The notes beneath the pieces are model-generated. The model saw only the letters and a list, made by a program, of their open reading frames with translations. It made no database searches and was not told where the DNA came from. From NCBI GenBank assembly GCA_949051815.1, contig CARQVR010000005.1:61875-125874 (forward strand): DNA of 64,000 nt, read 5' to 3'. The translations under genes were made by a program, and so were the position numbers. How positions within the stretch are numbered: position 1 is the first letter of the stretch; every line of letters starts with the position of its first letter. Positions 17,491-25,610 of the stretch are shown here, one piece after another. This DNA comes from an uncultured Lachnospiraceae bacterium. Lineage in GTDB: Bacteria; Bacillota; Clostridia; Lachnospirales; Lachnospiraceae.

Positions 17491-19239
17491 TTATCCTACC
17501 TTCTCTGTCAATTTCTCGAGTATATCCTCTATACCCTGCGCCGGCATCGGTCTGCCCATATAATATCCCTGAATCATGTCACATTCCAGTTCTCTCAGAT
17601 ATTGAAACTGCTCTCTGGTCTCCACGCCTTCCGCAATCGTCTCATATCCCAGACGTTTCACCATGTAAATAATAGACTCCGTTATAATCTTTGTATTTTT
17701 ATCCGTAAGAAGCGTATCCACAAAGGTCTTGTCAATTTTCAGCGTATCAATCGGCAGTCCCTTCAAATAGGCCAGAGAAGAAAATCCCGTGCCGAAATCG
17801 TCCAGTGAAATTCTGACCCCGGCATTTTTCAACTCACCCAGCCGCCCGCTTATATCATCAAAATCTTCTATCAAAATGGTTTCCGTCACTTCAAGTTCTA
17901 TCTCACCCGGAGAAACATCGTACTTTTCCAGAATCTGAAGCAGACAGTCCGTAAAATCATTCTTCTTACACTGTACCGCCGAGACGTTTAAGGATAAAAT
18001 CAGCGGATAATGATATTTATCGCGCCACTTCGCATAGGTCTGCACACTCTTTTCTATCACCCAGTTTCCGATTGGCACAATGGTTCCGTTCTTTTCCGCA
18101 ATCGGAATAAACACAGCGGGACTTATCATATCCCCTTTCTTGTCTCTCCAGCGGATCAGCGCTTCCACGCCGCGCAGCTTCCTGTTTCCCGCATAATACT
18201 GGGGCTGGAAATACATGGTAAAGTTCTGCTCGAACACAACCTCTTTCAGCTTGTTCTGGATAGTCACCGTCCGTAAGAATTCCTCCAGAATCGCGCCCTC
18301 AAAATACTGGATTTTGTCTTTCCCACGGCTCTTCGCCTTAAACATAACGATCTCCGCGCAGTTGATCAGCTCTAACGTCCCCGACGCCGCCTCCGGATAT
18401 TCGGACACGCCCACGCTCACCGTCATGGTGACCTCCTGTCCGTCCGTCATTTTAAACGGTTTTTTCAGCCGCTCCCTGATAACCCTGTAAATCGTGTCCA
18501 CGCTTTTGGCGCCGCAGGGATCATAAATCGCGATACAGTAGATATCCGTACTGAAATGGGAAATCACCACATGGCTGCTCATCAGGCCGGTAAGATACTG
18601 ACCAAAAAGCTGTACCAGCTCATCTCCCGCAATGATGCCCATGCCGTCATTGACTCTGCGGAAATCGTCGAAATCTATAAACATCACCGCCACACGTTTT
18701 GTTTCCTTTTCCGCACGGCGTAAAAACTCTCCCAAAAGCCTTACAAAATAGTTCCGGTTATAAAGTCCGGTCAGAATATCGTAATAGGCCATGTAAGTGA
18801 GTTCATCCTTCTGGGCCGCCAACTTGGTCACATCCTTAAACCGGATGATTTTATCCGTAGGGTTCCCATCGGAATCATAGACAACATTTACCTCCACCTC
18901 GATGCACAGGCGGCTTTCTTTCATCTTTATCTCAAAACTCTCTCTGTCCCCCTTACGGGACTCAATAAACAATCCTTCTCTGAGCGGAATATCATACTGT
19001 TCCTCCACCCGGTCATAAAGCTTCGACAAATCCGCCATATCGGAAAAGGAAAAATCAAAAAAATGATCCCAGCTTCCTAACGTCTCAACCCTGTCTTCCT
19101 GATAGTTATAATAAATAAATGCGCTGCTTGACGTCTCACACAACAGACGAAGCATTTTCTCGTCCTGACGGAGTTTTTCATTTTCCTGCAAAAGCTGTTC
19201 TTTCCCGTTGCCCCTCTCATTGATCTCTGTGCTTATCAC
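17491..19239 (-). CDS. EAL-domain c-di-GMP phosphodiesterase with degenerate GGDEF
   Basis: A 582-residue protein with a coiled start, a PAS-like domain (about 35-155), a GGDEF-fold domain (about 160-320) and an EAL domain (about 325-575). In the GGDEF domain the signature position reads STDIY (about 230), so it should not make c-di-GMP but may bind GTP. The EAL domain keeps EAL in GVEALIRW (about 361), the ELEVTET Glu, the DDFGTGFSS loop and the EGVET motif, so phosphodiesterase activity is expected. The start is a GTG at 19239, the only start in the open frame, with a rather distant Shine-Dalgarno, so confidence in the start is moderate. Confidence 0.87.
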   Translation of the reverse strand: MISTEINERGNGKEQLLQENEKLRQDEKMLRLLCETSSSAFIYYNYQEDRVETLGSWDHFFDFSFSDMADLSKLYDRVEEQYDIPLREGLFIESRKGDRESFEIKMKESRLCIEVEVNVVYDSDGNPTDKIIRFKDVTKLAAQKDELTYMAYYDILTGLYNRNYFVRLLGEFLRRAEKETKRVAVMFIDFDDFRRVNDGMGIIAGDELVQLFGQYLTGLMSSHVVISHFSTDIYCIAIYDPCGAKSVDTIYRVIRERLKKPFKMTDGQEVTMTVSVGVSEYPEAASGTLELINCAEIVMFKAKSRGKDKIQYFEGAILEEFLRTVTIQNKLKEVVFEQNFTMYFQPQYYAGNRKLRGVEALIRWRDKKGDMISPAVFIPIAEKNGTIVPIGNWVIEKSVQTYAKWRDKYHYPLILSLNVSAVQCKKNDFTDCLLQILEKYDVSPGEIELEVTETILIEDFDDISGRLGELKNAGVRISLDDFGTGFSSLAYLKGLPIDTLKIDKTFVDTLLTDKNTKIITESIIYMVKRLGYETIAEGVETREQFQYLRELECDMIQGYYMGRPMPAQGIEDILEKLTEKVG

Positions 19240-19321
19240 TGTATACGCGCGCCATTCTCCCCTGACGGCGCCCTCCCCTCATTTCAATCATCTGTGTTTA
19301 CGGTTCCCTTATAAAACGCCC

Positions 19322-20407
19322 CTATTTTTTCGTAATATATCCTTTCGCTTTCAATGTCTCCGCACAGAGTACGGCTCCCCCGGCCGCACCGCGCACGGTA
19401 TTGTGGGAAAGACCTACAAATTTCCAGTCGTAAACGCTGTCCTCGCGGATACGTCCCACACTGATTCCCATACCGTTCTCATAATCCACATCCAGCTTCA
19501 CCTGCGGACGGTTGTCTTCCTCCATCACCTGAATAAACTGTTTCGGCGCGCTGGGAAGCTCCAGTTCCTGCGGCAGCCCCTTAAACTGCACCAGTTTCTC
19601 CACAAGCTGTTCCCTGGTCGGTTTCTTTCTAAACTTCACAAACACGGCAGCCGTATGACCGTTTAACACAGGCACCCTGATGCACTGACAGGTAATCACC
19701 GGACTTGCAGCCGGAACGATCTCGCCGTTCTCGATCTTACCCCAGATCCGGAGCGGCTCTTTCTCGCTCTTCTCCTCCTCGCCACCGATATAGGGAATCA
19801 CATTCTCCACCATCTCCGGCCAGTCTTTAAACGTCTTGCCCGCGCCGGAAATTGCCTGATAAGTAGTCGCCACCACCTCGTAAGGCTCAAACTCCTTCCA
19901 CGCGGTGAGAACCGGCGCATAGCTCTGAATCGAGCAGTTCGGCTTTACGGCGATAAAACCGCGCTTCGTGCCAAGTCTCTTTTTCTGCGACTCGATCACA
20001 TCGAAGTGCTCCGGATTGATCTCCGGCACCACCATGGGCACGTCCGGCGTCCAGCGATGCGCACTGTTATTGGAAACCACGGGCGTCTCGGTTTTTGCGT
20101 ACTCTTCCTCGATCTTTTTGATCTCATCCTTGGTCATATCCACCGCAGAAAATACGAAGTCCACCTCCGCCGCCACTTCCGCTACCTCATTTACGTTTTT
20201 CACCACAATCTTCTTTACCGCCTCTGGCATGGGCGTATCCATTTTCCATCTCTCTCCCACTGCCTCCTCATAAGACTTGCCCGCAGACCTGGGACTCGCC
20301 GCAATCGTGGTCACCTCAAACCAGGGATGGTTCTCCAAAAGGGCAATGAAGCGCTGCCCTACCATACCCGTGCCGCCTAAAATTCCTACTTTCAGTTTTT
20401 CGCTCAT
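19322..20407 (-). CDS. asd: Aspartate-semialdehyde dehydrogenase
   Basis: A 361-residue enzyme that reduces aspartyl phosphate to aspartate semialdehyde for lysine, threonine and methionine synthesis. It has the NADP-binding start VGILGGTGMVGQRF and the catalytic Cys in PNCSIQSY (about 156). The sequence belongs to the archaeal/fungal-type branch rather than the classical E. coli type, as in many Clostridia. The ATG at 20407 has AAGGAG upstream. It lies 33 bases after argH, transcribed in the same direction, so the two are probably one transcription unit from the argH promoter. There is no lysine riboswitch in the short gap. Confidence 0.92.
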   Translation of the reverse strand: MSEKLKVGILGGTGMVGQRFIALLENHPWFEVTTIAASPRSAGKSYEEAVGERWKMDTPMPEAVKKIVVKNVNEVAEVAAEVDFVFSAVDMTKDEIKKIEEEYAKTETPVVSNNSAHRWTPDVPMVVPEINPEHFDVIESQKKRLGTKRGFIAVKPNCSIQSYAPVLTAWKEFEPYEVVATTYQAISGAGKTFKDWPEMVENVIPYIGGEEEKSEKEPLRIWGKIENGEIVPAASPVITCQCIRVPVLNGHTAAVFVKFRKKPTREQLVEKLVQFKGLPQELELPSAPKQFIQVMEEDNRPQVKLDVDYENGMGISVGRIREDSVYDWKFVGLSHNTVRGAAGGAVLCAETLKAKGYITKK

Positions 20408-20440
20408 AATAGTTACTCCTCCTTAACCCGTATGATTTTT

Positions 20441-21868
20441 CTATCTATCCTTATTCATTGTCCCGACAAACACATCGTCCTCGTCCTGCCAGTCCTTCGT
20501 CAGATACTCCCTGTGTACCCGTATGACCTCACGCATGGCCTCCGGCCCCGGCGCGCCGATGGTCAGCCGCTTTTCCACGCAGGTCTTCAGGCTGATCGCC
20601 TGATAGACATCCTCCTCAAATACCGGACTGATCTCCTTTAACTCTTCTATGGAAAGCTCGTCAATGCTGCACTGTTTCTCAATGCAGTAAAGCACCAGCC
20701 TGCCTATGACACTGTGGGCATCCCGGAAAGGAACGCCTTTTCCCACCAGATAGTCCGCCGCGTCCGTGGCATTGGTAAACCCCATGGCCGCGCTCTTTTC
20801 CATCACGTCCTCATTGAACTTCATGGTGCGGATCATGCCTTCAAATAACGCCAGACACCCCTTCACCGTGTCGATGGCATCGAAAGTCAGCTCCTTGTCT
20901 TCCTGCATATCCTTATTATAGGCAAGGGGAATGCCCTTCATGGTCGTCAGAATCGAAATCAGCGCCCCGTAGACCCGCCCTGTCTTACCCCGCACAAGCT
21001 CCGCAATATCCGGATTTTTCTTCTGGGGCATAATGCTGCTTCCCGTAGAGTAAGCGTCGTCAATCTCCACAAAGCGGTATTCATTGGAATTCCATATGAT
21101 AATCTCCTCACAAAAACGACTCAGATGCATCATAATCGTGGAGAGCGCCGATAAAAATTCAATCACATAATCCCTGTCGGAAACCGAATCCATACTGTTT
21201 AACGTCGGCCCCTCGAAACCGAGCAGCGACGCTGTGTAAGCTCTGTCCAGCGGATATGTCGTCCCCGCCAGCGCCCCCGCTCCCAGCGGGCAGTAATTCA
21301 TCCGGTAAAAAATATCCTTAAGTCTTGATCTGTCCCTTTTAAACATTTCAAAATATGCGCCGATATGGTGCGCAAGCGTCACCGGCTGCGCCTTTTGCAG
21401 ATGGGTAAATCCCGGCATATAAGTCTGTGTGTGCTCTTCCATAATTGTCAGAAGCGTCTGCAAAAGTTCCTTCAATAAGGTATCTGTATTCAGCACTTCA
21501 AGCCTTGTATACAGCCTCATATCGAGCGCCACCTGATCGTTCCGGCTCCTGCCCGTGTGCAGCTTTTTCCCCACATCGCCGATTCTTCCGATCAGACTGG
21601 CCTCCACGAAGCTGTGAATATCCTCGTACTCCTCCGTGACCGCAAGCTTTCCGTCCTCCACGTCCTGTCTGATTCCGGTAAGCCCTTTTAAAATTTCGTC
21701 CTTCTCCTCTTTTGTCAGAATCCCCTGCTTGGCAAGCATGATCGTATGTACAATACTGCCCTCAATATCCTGCTTAAAGAACTTCTGGTCAAAGGAGATC
21801 GACGCGTTAAAGTTATATACAAGCTGGTCCGTCTCCTTCGTGAAACGTCCGCCCCACAATTGCGCCAT
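20441..21868 (-). CDS. argH: Argininosuccinate lyase
   Basis: A 475-residue enzyme of the fumarase/aspartase superfamily that splits argininosuccinate into arginine and fumarate. Visible features: the N-terminal LWGGRF segment, the HTGRSRNDQV motif (about 100) and the catalytic signature GSSIMPQKKNPD (about 278) with the active-site Ser. The ATG at 21868 (MAQLWGGRF) has GGAGG eight bases upstream and matches the family start; an upstream in-frame codon at 21913 is not needed. A good promoter lies at 21904-21932. argG is not in the window. Confidence 0.95.
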   Translation of the reverse strand: MAQLWGGRFTKETDQLVYNFNASISFDQKFFKQDIEGSIVHTIMLAKQGILTKEEKDEILKGLTGIRQDVEDGKLAVTEEYEDIHSFVEASLIGRIGDVGKKLHTGRSRNDQVALDMRLYTRLEVLNTDTLLKELLQTLLTIMEEHTQTYMPGFTHLQKAQPVTLAHHIGAYFEMFKRDRSRLKDIFYRMNYCPLGAGALAGTTYPLDRAYTASLLGFEGPTLNSMDSVSDRDYVIEFLSALSTIMMHLSRFCEEIIIWNSNEYRFVEIDDAYSTGSSIMPQKKNPDIAELVRGKTGRVYGALISILTTMKGIPLAYNKDMQEDKELTFDAIDTVKGCLALFEGMIRTMKFNEDVMEKSAAMGFTNATDAADYLVGKGVPFRDAHSVIGRLVLYCIEKQCSIDELSIEELKEISPVFEEDVYQAISLKTCVEKRLTIGAPGPEAMREVIRVHREYLTKDWQDEDDVFVGTMNKDR

Positions 21869-21903
21869 GTCTAAAACCTCCATTATAATTAAATCTAAAT
21901 TTG

Positions 21904-21932
21904 ATGATACCATAAACTGGATTTGTTTTCAA
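21904..21932 (-). promoter_or_regulatory. Promoter of argH-asd
   Basis: Minus-strand TTGAAA (21927-21932) and TATCAT (21904-21909) with a 17-base spacer, about 35 bases before the argH start. No clear Arg box was found by eye. Confidence 0.65.
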
Positions 21933-22049
21933 TCAAAACACATATTTTCTTACCTGTCATAAAATAATGTTATATTCGTAGTAAACGACCCATCCGCTTT
22001 CGGTTTGCAAAAAACAGGATGCCGTTAACTGCATAAGGAGGCATTTTCT

Positions 22050-22838
22050 ATGCAGCCAATACTTTCTCTGCGGGATGTTTCCTACTCCTATCACAATCTA
22101 AAGGGAGAAACCCCCGCGCTTTCGCACATCAATCTGGAGATTTCCGAGGGAAGCTTCGTCGCTGTCGTAGGCCCGAGCGGCTGCGGCAAATCCACTCTTT
22201 TGTCCATCATTGCCAGACTGCTCGCCCCGGAGGAGGGCGAAGTGCTCTACAGAGGACTTTCCGCCAAAGACTACTGTGCGGACTCCGCCTTAAAAATAGG
22301 CTATATGCTGCAAAGGGATCATCTCTTTGAATGGCGCACGGTCTACCAGAATGTCATTCTGGGACTGGAACTCACCCACAATCTCACAAAAGAAAATACG
22401 GACTATATCCTGAAACTACTGGAAGATTACGGCCTTTACGGATTTAAGGATAAAAAACCATCCGAGCTTTCCGGCGGCATGCGCCAGCGGGCCGCCCTGA
22501 TCCGCACCATGGCCGTCCATCCCGATCTCCTCCTTCTGGATGAGCCTTTCAGCGCTCTTGATTTCCAGACAAGACTTTCCGTCTCCGCCGACATTGCCAA
22601 TATTATACGCAGCACCGGAAAGACAGCCCTGCTAATCACCCACGATCTCTCCGAAGCCATCACACTGGCCGACCGGGTGGTCGTTCTCTCCAGACGTCCC
22701 GCCGGAATAAAACGCGAAATGACAATCCGCTATGAAATCGGCCGGGAAGACCCTCTGGCTGTCCGCGGCACTGCCGCCTATCAGACATACTTTAATCAAT
22801 TATGGGAGGTATTAACCGATGACAAAACAACCGCATAA
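22050..22838 (+). CDS. ABC transporter ATP-binding protein (SsuB/TauB type)
   Basis: A 262-residue ATPase subunit. Walker A GPSGCGKST lies at about 41-49, Q-loop in MLQRDHLFEW, signature LSGGMRQRAALIRT at about 141, Walker B LLLLDEPFSALD and the H-loop in LITHDLSEA. The overall pattern is that of nitrate/sulfonate/taurine or thiamine-precursor importers. AAGGAGG lies 10 bases before the ATG. It overlaps the permease gene by 20 bases. The 181-base divergent gap to argH holds no riboswitch I can recognise. No substrate-binding protein is encoded on either side, so the substrate is not known. Confidence 0.9.
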   Translation: MQPILSLRDVSYSYHNLKGETPALSHINLEISEGSFVAVVGPSGCGKSTLLSIIARLLAPEEGEVLYRGLSAKDYCADSALKIGYMLQRDHLFEWRTVYQNVILGLELTHNLTKENTDYILKLLEDYGLYGFKDKKPSELSGGMRQRAALIRTMAVHPDLLLLDEPFSALDFQTRLSVSADIANIIRSTGKTALLITHDLSEAITLADRVVVLSRRPAGIKREMTIRYEIGREDPLAVRGTAAYQTYFNQLWEVLTDDKTTA

Positions 22839-23640
22839 GGCGCCGCCGCCCGTCTCCGCACAGCAGGAAAACTTCCTGCGTGCCCACCACAGACACCACC
22901 ACCGTATCACGCTCGCAAGATTGTTTATTCTCCTTCTCTTTTTGGGATTGTGGGAGACAGCCGCCGCAAACGGCTGGATAGACAGTTTCTTTTTCAGCAG
23001 TCCCTCCGGCATTTTAAAATATCTCGGACAAATGATTGCGGATCATTCCTTCTTTTCCCATACCGGCGTCACCCTGTTTGAGACTATCGCAAGTTTCTTT
23101 CTGGTCACGGTCTTAAGTCTTCTGGCCGCCACCCTGCTCTGGTATCGGAACAGCCTCTCCGAAATTCTGGAACCATACCTCGTCGTTCTGAACGCCCTGC
23201 CAAAATCCGCCCTTGCCCCGCTTCTCATTGTCTGGCTGGGAACCGGTACCAATACGATCATCGTAGCGGGTCTGTCCGTAGCGGTCTTCGGCTCCATCAT
23301 CAGCCTCTACACCGGTTTCTGTCAGGTCGACCCGGAAATGTGCAAGCTAATCTACACGTTGGGCGGCAGTCGGAGAGACGCCCTTGTCAAGGTAATTCTG
23401 CCAAGCTCCGTACCTCTGATCCTGAGCAGCATGAAAGTCAACATCGGCCTTTCCCTTGTGGGCGTTATCATCGGCGAATTTCTGGCCGCGAGACGGGGCC
23501 TCGGCTATCTGATCATCTACGGCTCGCAGGTATTCCAGCTCAATATGGTCATTACTTCCATTATCATTCTCTGTATCATTGCCATGGTGTTTTATAAACT
23601 GATTCAGAGCGCGGAACACTACTACAAGAAGAGATATTAG
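22819..23640 (+). CDS. ABC transporter permease (SsuC/TauC type)
   Basis: A 273-residue inner-membrane permease of the BPD_transp_1 family with about six helices after a cytoplasmic, His-rich N-terminus (about 10-35, including HHRHHHR). The EAA-like loop is TLGGSRRDALVKVILPSSVPLILS (about 185-208), shorter in quotes here than in the family consensus. It is the partner of the ATPase encoded immediately upstream, with which it overlaps by 20 bases. The His-rich start is unusual and might bind metal, but such runs also arise by chance. It ends before a convergent terminator. Confidence 0.88.
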   Translation: MTKQPHKAPPPVSAQQENFLRAHHRHHHRITLARLFILLLFLGLWETAAANGWIDSFFFSSPSGILKYLGQMIADHSFFSHTGVTLFETIASFFLVTVLSLLAATLLWYRNSLSEILEPYLVVLNALPKSALAPLLIVWLGTGTNTIIVAGLSVAVFGSIISLYTGFCQVDPEMCKLIYTLGGSRRDALVKVILPSSVPLILSSMKVNIGLSLVGVIIGEFLAARRGLGYLIIYGSQVFQLNMVITSIIILCIIAMVFYKLIQSAEHYYKKRY

Positions 23641-23659
23641 CTTATATGAGCCAAAAGAA

Positions 23660-23684
23660 GGGGCCGGCCATTACAGCCTGCCCC
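23660..23684. terminator. Convergent terminator-like hairpin
   Basis: Arms GGGGCCGGC (23660-23668) and GCCTGCCCC (23676-23684) with one mismatch. On the minus strand it is followed by a TTCTTTT tract (23651-23658), so it stops minus-strand transcription best. It may be the original terminator of the radical SAM operon if the 23725-25644 segment was inserted. Confidence 0.6.
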
Positions 23685-23724
23685 TGATCGTTTTCCACAT
23701 GGTTTCCGTGACAGCCTCTCATAA

Positions 23725-23752
23725 ATCCCAGAGACTCATCTGCCTGCCCGCT
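23725..23752. repeat. 28-bp direct repeat, copy 1 (displaced gene end)
   Basis: Identical over 28 bases to 25617-25644. Read on the minus strand it gives AGRQMSLWDL and a stop, the C-terminus of the radical SAM protein of 25611-26486, but without the gene. It starts a few bases after the stop codon of the 23758-25029 gene. Confidence 0.85.
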
Positions 23753-23757
23753 TTCCT

Positions 23758-25029
23758 TCATCCGACATTCTTTTCCGCAAATTCCCTGATTCTGATTACT
23801 CCGGCCGTCATAATTCCAAACACGCTGATTCCCAGCTCCCTCCATGTAAAGTAGGAATGGCAGCTGGAATGATCTTTGGTAAATAAATACCAGAAAAACG
23901 GATACAGAGACACAGCCAGTACCGTTTTGACAACCGGAAACAGTTTTCGATTGATCGCTATATGATTTACGATCCTGAATATGACAATACAAACCGCCGC
24001 ACAGATCACTGCCGGCAGGATCACCTTCGTATTGCAAACATCGAGATTCAATTTTAACGTATCATAGTAGGTATGCTTTTCGGTAAAATATCCGCTGCGG
24101 CAGGCAATCGCGTCAAAGGCATCATATATGATATTTTCCCCGGTTAAAATCGAAGCAATCACCCACTTTGAAGACCACATTCCCACATACCCGGTTCCCC
24201 ATGACAGCGTATGTAAGAAAAGATTTTTCCAGCCCCTCCTCTGATTTTCCGGCAGACGGCTCCCATCCAGAGCCAGACAGAAAATAAGCGGCACGCCCAA
24301 AGTGATAAGCGGATATGTGAGAAAATCAAAATAGGCAGTCCATACGCCCGTCAGAAGAAACAAATAATTTCTCCCCGTATCGGTAAGCTTTTCTCTCCCT
24401 TTCAATAAAGCATACAGCGCCAGTATCATTATGTAAAAACACGGAGAATACTGCAGGGAACTGCACAGACTGACAGGAGAAAGGAAAACATACATCCCAA
24501 AGAAGGGAACGATAAACACTTTCTCCCTCGTCCCCGCAAGGGCGGCCACAAAACCAAAGACAAGCGCGAGCTGCAAAATCATATTGATCTGCCGGATATC
24601 CGAATAGGTGAAAAAGCATAAAAGCGGCCGCATCAACACCTGATATCCGTGCCAGTATCTTCCGTAGTTCTTTACCGTACAATTGTCATTGGAAAGGGCA
24701 GCCACTTCGTAGAGGGATTCCATCGGATTTTTTCCGTCCACCTCCACATGCGTGCCAAGAAGAATGTCCCTGACACCATCTTTCGTCTCTGTGTAAGACA
24801 CGTTGATGATCAGTCCGTCCGTATAGGTATCAAGCATTGTCTCTTCGATATCCTGCCATATATGGGAACCCAAACCCTCCTTATGCATCGCAATCGCTGA
24901 CGCCCACACATTTTCCTTCATTCGATCTCTGGGAATGAAATAAGTGAGCGCAAGCGCTGCGACACCCAATATCGCACAGACGCAAACCAGACCCAATTCT
25001 TTTATCCATAAAATCAATGTTTCTTTCAT
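23758..25029 (-). CDS. Multi-pass membrane protein of unknown function
   Basis: A 423-residue integral membrane protein I do not recognise. After an N-terminal helix (about 8-30) comes a roughly 110-residue extracytoplasmic segment (about 35-145), then some eight to nine hydrophobic helices, and a short cytoplasmic tail. The plan is reminiscent of polytopic lipid- or glycan-processing proteins of the GT-C type, but the diagnostic acidic motif is not clear. It is AT-richer than its neighbours. It is transcribed from a strong promoter (25126-25154) whose -35 box overlaps an inverted repeat next to an XRE regulator, and it lies between 28-bp direct repeats. Confidence 0.6.
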   Translation of the reverse strand: MKETLILWIKELGLVCVCAILGVAALALTYFIPRDRMKENVWASAIAMHKEGLGSHIWQDIEETMLDTYTDGLIINVSYTETKDGVRDILLGTHVEVDGKNPMESLYEVAALSNDNCTVKNYGRYWHGYQVLMRPLLCFFTYSDIRQINMILQLALVFGFVAALAGTREKVFIVPFFGMYVFLSPVSLCSSLQYSPCFYIMILALYALLKGREKLTDTGRNYLFLLTGVWTAYFDFLTYPLITLGVPLIFCLALDGSRLPENQRRGWKNLFLHTLSWGTGYVGMWSSKWVIASILTGENIIYDAFDAIACRSGYFTEKHTYYDTLKLNLDVCNTKVILPAVICAAVCIVIFRIVNHIAINRKLFPVVKTVLAVSLYPFFWYLFTKDHSSCHSYFTWRELGISVFGIMTAGVIRIREFAEKNVG

Positions 25030-25125
25030 AGCCCCTTATGGTCAAACATGCCCCTGTCTGCCCCTACTTCCTCATCCTGCTGTAATCGTCTTCCTATATT
25101 TCCCGTTCACATTATGCATAATCAC

Positions 25126-25154
25126 ATTCTACGATATTGTATATCCTATGTCAA
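25126..25154 (-). promoter_or_regulatory. Promoter of the membrane-protein gene
   Basis: Minus-strand TTGACA (25149-25154, perfect -35) and TAGAAT (25126-25131) with a 17-base spacer. It is one of the best promoter matches in the window. Confidence 0.75.
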
Positions 25155-25166
25155 TATTTATAGGAT
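25143..25166. promoter_or_regulatory. Inverted repeat, candidate operator of the XRE regulator
   Basis: ATCCTAT (25143-25149) and ATAGGAT (25160-25166) with a ten-base spacer. It overlaps the -35 box of the minus-strand promoter and lies upstream of the XRE gene, the usual place for a repressor site. Confidence 0.5.
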
Positions 25167-25199
25167 TTTATATGCGCTATTTGGAGACACTTTGTACTA

Positions 25200-25205
25200 T
25201 ATAAT
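25200..25205 (+). promoter_or_regulatory. Possible -10 box of the XRE gene
   Basis: A perfect TATAAT about 20 bases before the start codon, without a clear -35 box at the right distance. The leader would be only about 15 bases and holds AAGGAGGG (25215-25222). Confidence 0.4.
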
Positions 25206-25227
25206 TTTACAGATAAGGAGGGATGGT

Positions 25228-25547
25228 ATGATGTTTGAGGAATTTTTTTTGAAAGACTGACTTCCTTAAGGAATCAGAAAAATGTATCTGCCAGAGAAAT
25301 GAGTCTGGCTCTGGGACAGAATGAAAGTTATATTAACCGCATCGAAAACAGGCTTGCCTTTCCTTCCATGCAGGTTTTTTTCTATATCTGTGAATACTTT
25401 CAGATCACGCCTCAGGAATTTTTTGACGAAAAAAATCCGGCGCCGGGAAAGATCAGTCAGATTTCAGAGGAAATAAAACATTTAGACGAATTACAACTCG
25501 ATACCGTGATGTCCGTGATCAAAGGACTACAACACAAACCAAAATAA
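25228..25547 (+). pseudogene. XRE-type HTH regulator, frameshifted at a poly-T run
   Basis: AAGGAGGG (25215-25222) and ATG at 25228 start MMFEEFFLKD, which stops at 25260. The frame continuing from GAA at 25251 gives ERLTSLRNQKNVSARE and then a complete helix-turn-helix domain (MSLALGQNESYINRIEN) through 25547. One more T in the run of eight at 25243-25250 would join both into a 106-residue XRE protein, with the HTH at about 12-65 and an Asp/Glu-rich tail. So the gene is either off in this copy (slippage or phase variation), a decayed gene or a sequencing error. An internal start at 25299 would delete half of the HTH and is not accepted. It is divergent from the membrane-protein gene. Confidence 0.7.
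25243..25250. repeat. Homopolymer run T8 at the frameshift
   Basis: Eight T in the sixth codon region of the XRE gene. Nine T restore the frame. Such tracts are typical places of slippage. Confidence 0.8.
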
Positions 25548-25610
25548 ACGACCAGGGTGCGCCCCTGCCGTTATATTACTACTCAAAAAAACACCCCGTC
25601 AGCAAAGAAT

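Noticed and set aside
21960..22050. TPP or other riboswitch before the ABC transporter
   Set aside because: No conserved riboswitch core could be matched by eye. A covariance-model search would decide.
23642..24037. A 131-codon minus-strand frame after the membrane-protein gene
   Set aside because: It overlaps the membrane-protein gene in another frame and runs through a terminator hairpin; only the 28-bp repeat inside it is of interest.
25299..25547. An 82-residue XRE protein starting at 25299
   Set aside because: It would lack the first helices of the HTH domain and has no ribosome-binding site; the frameshifted longer gene explains the sequence better.
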